Shown here: in pieces, positions 6,735 through 8,536 of the stretch
Layout of the letters: each line of letters opens with the position of its first letter
Numbering within the stretch: position 1 is the stretch's first letter
The notes under the pieces: generated by a model
The model's database searches: none
What the model saw: only the letters and a program-made list of their open reading frames with translations
What the model was told of the DNA's origin: nothing
Assembly: GCA_021736745.1 (NCBI GenBank)
Contig: JAIPFG010000124.1
Span: 1 to 8,536, forward strand
DNA from: Pseudomonadales bacterium
GTDB taxonomy: Bacteria > Pseudomonadota > Gammaproteobacteria > Pseudomonadales > IMCC2047
Direction of reading: 5' to 3'
DNA length: 8,536 nucleotides
Program-made: the position numbers and the translations under genes

Positions 6735-6761
6735 AGTCATTTGGCTAAATTAACGTTCTTC

Positions 6762-8536
6762 TTAAAAAAATGCCGGTGGCAGATCATCTCTTTTTTTAAT
6801 GGGGTGATACTGGTTAATGGCTTCCGCCTGAACGGGGAAACGCTCGCCATTAGCCATGACGGTCAGGCTACGCCTGCTATCTCCTATCAGATAAGATTTA
6901 TATTCCTGTTTAAATTGACCTAGCGAATAGGTACTGACAGCTTGCGCCAATTTCTCTCTCTGATTGAACTCGTAGTTTTCCCGGTCAATTTCATGCCACA
7001 GTCGACTTGATCGTTCAGACAAACGGGTTTCCTTTTCCATAATGCGGGTAATGAGCGCGCTCTGGTGTTTGCTAAATTCCTCCTCGGTCATCTTTTGTAC
7101 CTGCGTGTTAAATTTTGTCAGGAATGCATCGATATGGTGCCCGAGTTCAACAGCCGAGGTATTCGGTGACTGAATCACCAATGCAGTTGCGGGAACATCC
7201 ATCAAGTTCATACCAGTGGCGAATACGATATAGCCACGTTGTTGCTGAGTACGTAGTGCTTGATAAAAGGGTGCCGACAGAACCTGATTAAAAAGTGCGA
7301 AACGGGCGGTAGTTGAAATGGTCTTATCTTCGCCCTGAATAAAGGTGGTTATTGCTGAATCCGGATGTTTCACATCAAAAGAGTAGAGGAAGGGGGTGTT
7401 CTGAGTCAGTCGAATCACAGGTTGGTGCGGAACGGCCTGAATGTTATCGGATTGAATGAACTCAACTTGTAACAATGTTGCCATTTTCTTCGCTTCTTCG
7501 GCGTCAAGATTTCCGTTCGCAAGCGCGACAACTTCGATTTGTTGCTGAAACTCAACTAGGAAGGTTTTGAGGTCTTTAAGCGTCAGTGAGTCTAATACCG
7601 GTTTTAGTTGTTCTTCATTCCAATCGGATAAAAGAGTTAATTTGGAAATCCACCCGAGGGCTTGATTATAGGGCTGATCCTTTTGTGAATTTTCAAGGCC
7701 GCGGGACATTTCGTTTTTGAAAATGGCAAACTTATCTTCACTCAGCCTCGGTTGTTTGAGTGTTTTGATGATGGCTTTGAGTAGTTCAGGCTGTTTGTCC
7801 TGATAACCTGATATTCTCACCGACAAACCGCGTACATGGCGGTAAAGCTGATAATCCAATCCTGCCAGATAGGCAGGATAGCTGAACTCGCCCAGTTGAT
7901 CGTTAACAGTCCTGACGTAGAACTCAGTCAGTAATCGATGAGCCGGTGTGTCATTCGCTTTTACGGAACGTATGGTGAAATAAAAATCGGCACGAGGTGT
8001 TTTAAAACCGGTATCTTGGAGGTGCCAAAGCGTCAGACCTTTGCCCATGGTAATGCGTTGCGGTAAAACATTTTCTGCTAAATTTGGTTTGATGGATAAA
8101 TCCTGGGCAATAAAGGGATTTGGGGTCGGCAAGGAAAGGGTGGTATCGGTCGGGGGGTGTGACCATCTGTTTATCTCCTCTGGCGTAACGGGATTTATTT
8201 TATAGGGTGTCTCAAACCACGGGGTGACTTTTTCGGTTTGGATTCCTTTGGCAACTAACATCAGAACCATATTTTTCGGTGTAAGCTTGTTTAGCAACGC
8301 TCGAATCAGGTCAGGGCGATATTCCTCGAACAGGTAAGGTGCAAGTAATATATCCCGAGTTGGATAATGCTGTAGTTGGCTGGCAAGACCAGTAACCTCA
8401 TGGATCCCCGCCCTTTTTTCTTTAAAATTAAAATCCATCTGAGCTAACTGCTGTTGTTCCTTGAAACGCCAAGTGGCAATACCTTTTTCCTGGATCAGAC
8501 GGATGTAAGCAAACGTTGCCTGAATAATGGCATCCC
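6762..8536 (-). CDS. Insulinase/pitrilysin-type M16 peptidase, C-terminal part (N-terminus beyond window)
   Basis: This is a zinc metalloprotease of family M16, pitrilysin (protease III) type, normally over 900 residues and periplasmic in E. coli. About 590 residues are visible. The frame stays open past the internal ATG at 8438 to the window edge; the added 32 residues include FAYIRLIQEKGI, a typical M16 helix, so the gene is cut at its 5' end rather than starting at 8438. The catalytic HxxEH would lie in the missing part and cannot be judged. The visible part covers the middle and the inactive C-terminal M16 domains. It includes LRTQQQRGYIV (7256 down to 7224), matching the conserved Arg and Tyr of the LRTxxQxGY motif that lines the substrate chamber. 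It ends in DDLPPAFF and is convergent with the ferritin-like gene. Confidence 0.9.
   Translation of the reverse strand, partial: DAIIQATFAYIRLIQEKGIATWRFKEQQQLAQMDFNFKEKRAGIHEVTGLASQLQHYPTRDILLAPYLFEEYRPDLIRALLNKLTPKNMVLMLVAKGIQTEKVTPWFETPYKINPVTPEEINRWSHPPTDTTLSLPTPNPFIAQDLSIKPNLAENVLPQRITMGKGLTLWHLQDTGFKTPRADFYFTIRSVKANDTPAHRLLTEFYVRTVNDQLGEFSYPAYLAGLDYQLYRHVRGLSVRISGYQDKQPELLKAIIKTLKQPRLSEDKFAIFKNEMSRGLENSQKDQPYNQALGWISKLTLLSDWNEEQLKPVLDSLTLKDLKTFLVEFQQQIEVVALANGNLDAEEAKKMATLLQVEFIQSDNIQAVPHQPVIRLTQNTPFLYSFDVKHPDSAITTFIQGEDKTISTTARFALFNQVLSAPFYQALRTQQQRGYIVFATGMNLMDVPATALVIQSPNTSAVELGHHIDAFLTKFNTQVQKMTEEEFSKHQSALITRIMEKETRLSERSSRLWHEIDRENYEFNQREKLAQAVSTYSLGQFKQEYKSYLIGDSRRSLTVMANGERFPVQAEAINQYHPIKKRDDLPPAFF

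Noticed and set aside
8436..8438. ATG at 8438 as the true start of the M16 gene
   Set aside because: The same frame stays open to the window edge and encodes conserved M16 sequence upstream, and the protein lacks its catalytic N-terminal domain, so the gene continues outside the window.

Overview
The window looks like chromosomal DNA of a Gram-negative gammaproteobacterium. The evidence is a type IV pilus ATPase of the PilU type, a gammaproteobacterial-type exonuclease I, a Sel1/SPOR periplasmic protein, a DUF3014 membrane protein and a pitrilysin-like M16 protease. Moderate GC content and this gene mix would fit a marine Cellvibrionales-like lineage, but that placement is an inference. No tRNA, rRNA, CRISPR array, insertion sequence or phage gene is visible. 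Both edges cut through genes.

Layout from left to right. (1) The 3' part of a membrane-bound diguanylate cyclase (+). (2) A pilU-type retraction ATPase (+) with its own ribosome binding site and a long C-terminal tail. (3) A DUF3014 single-pass membrane protein (-), which meets the pilU gene tail to tail across 19 bases. (4) A 268-base divergent intergenic region rich in perfect palindromes. (5) A secreted protein with degenerate Sel1 repeats and a C-terminal SPOR domain (+), probably starting at TTG, followed by a GC-rich hairpin. (6) Exonuclease I, sbcB (+). (7) An encapsulated-ferritin-type diiron protein (+) that has neither an encapsulin gene beside it nor a cargo-loading tail. (8) The C-terminal two thirds of an M16 insulinase/pitrilysin-type protease (-), convergent with the ferritin and running off the right edge.

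The genes do not form one pathway. The cyclase and PilU are plausibly linked functionally, since c-di-GMP and retraction ATPases both bear on type IV pilus behaviour, but they have separate upstream regions. The Sel1/SPOR, DUF3014 and M16 proteins are envelope-associated. sbcB and the ferritin-like gene are co-directional, 60 bases apart, and could be co-transcribed.

The strongest point of interest is the shell-less, tail-less encapsulated ferritin homologue. It keeps the ferroxidase ligands and has strong stem-loops at and after its stop codon. Next are the palindrome-rich divergent region, the extended PilU tail, and the basic insert plus missing inhibitory site in the cyclase. I see no clear multi-gene novel defence or metabolic system here.
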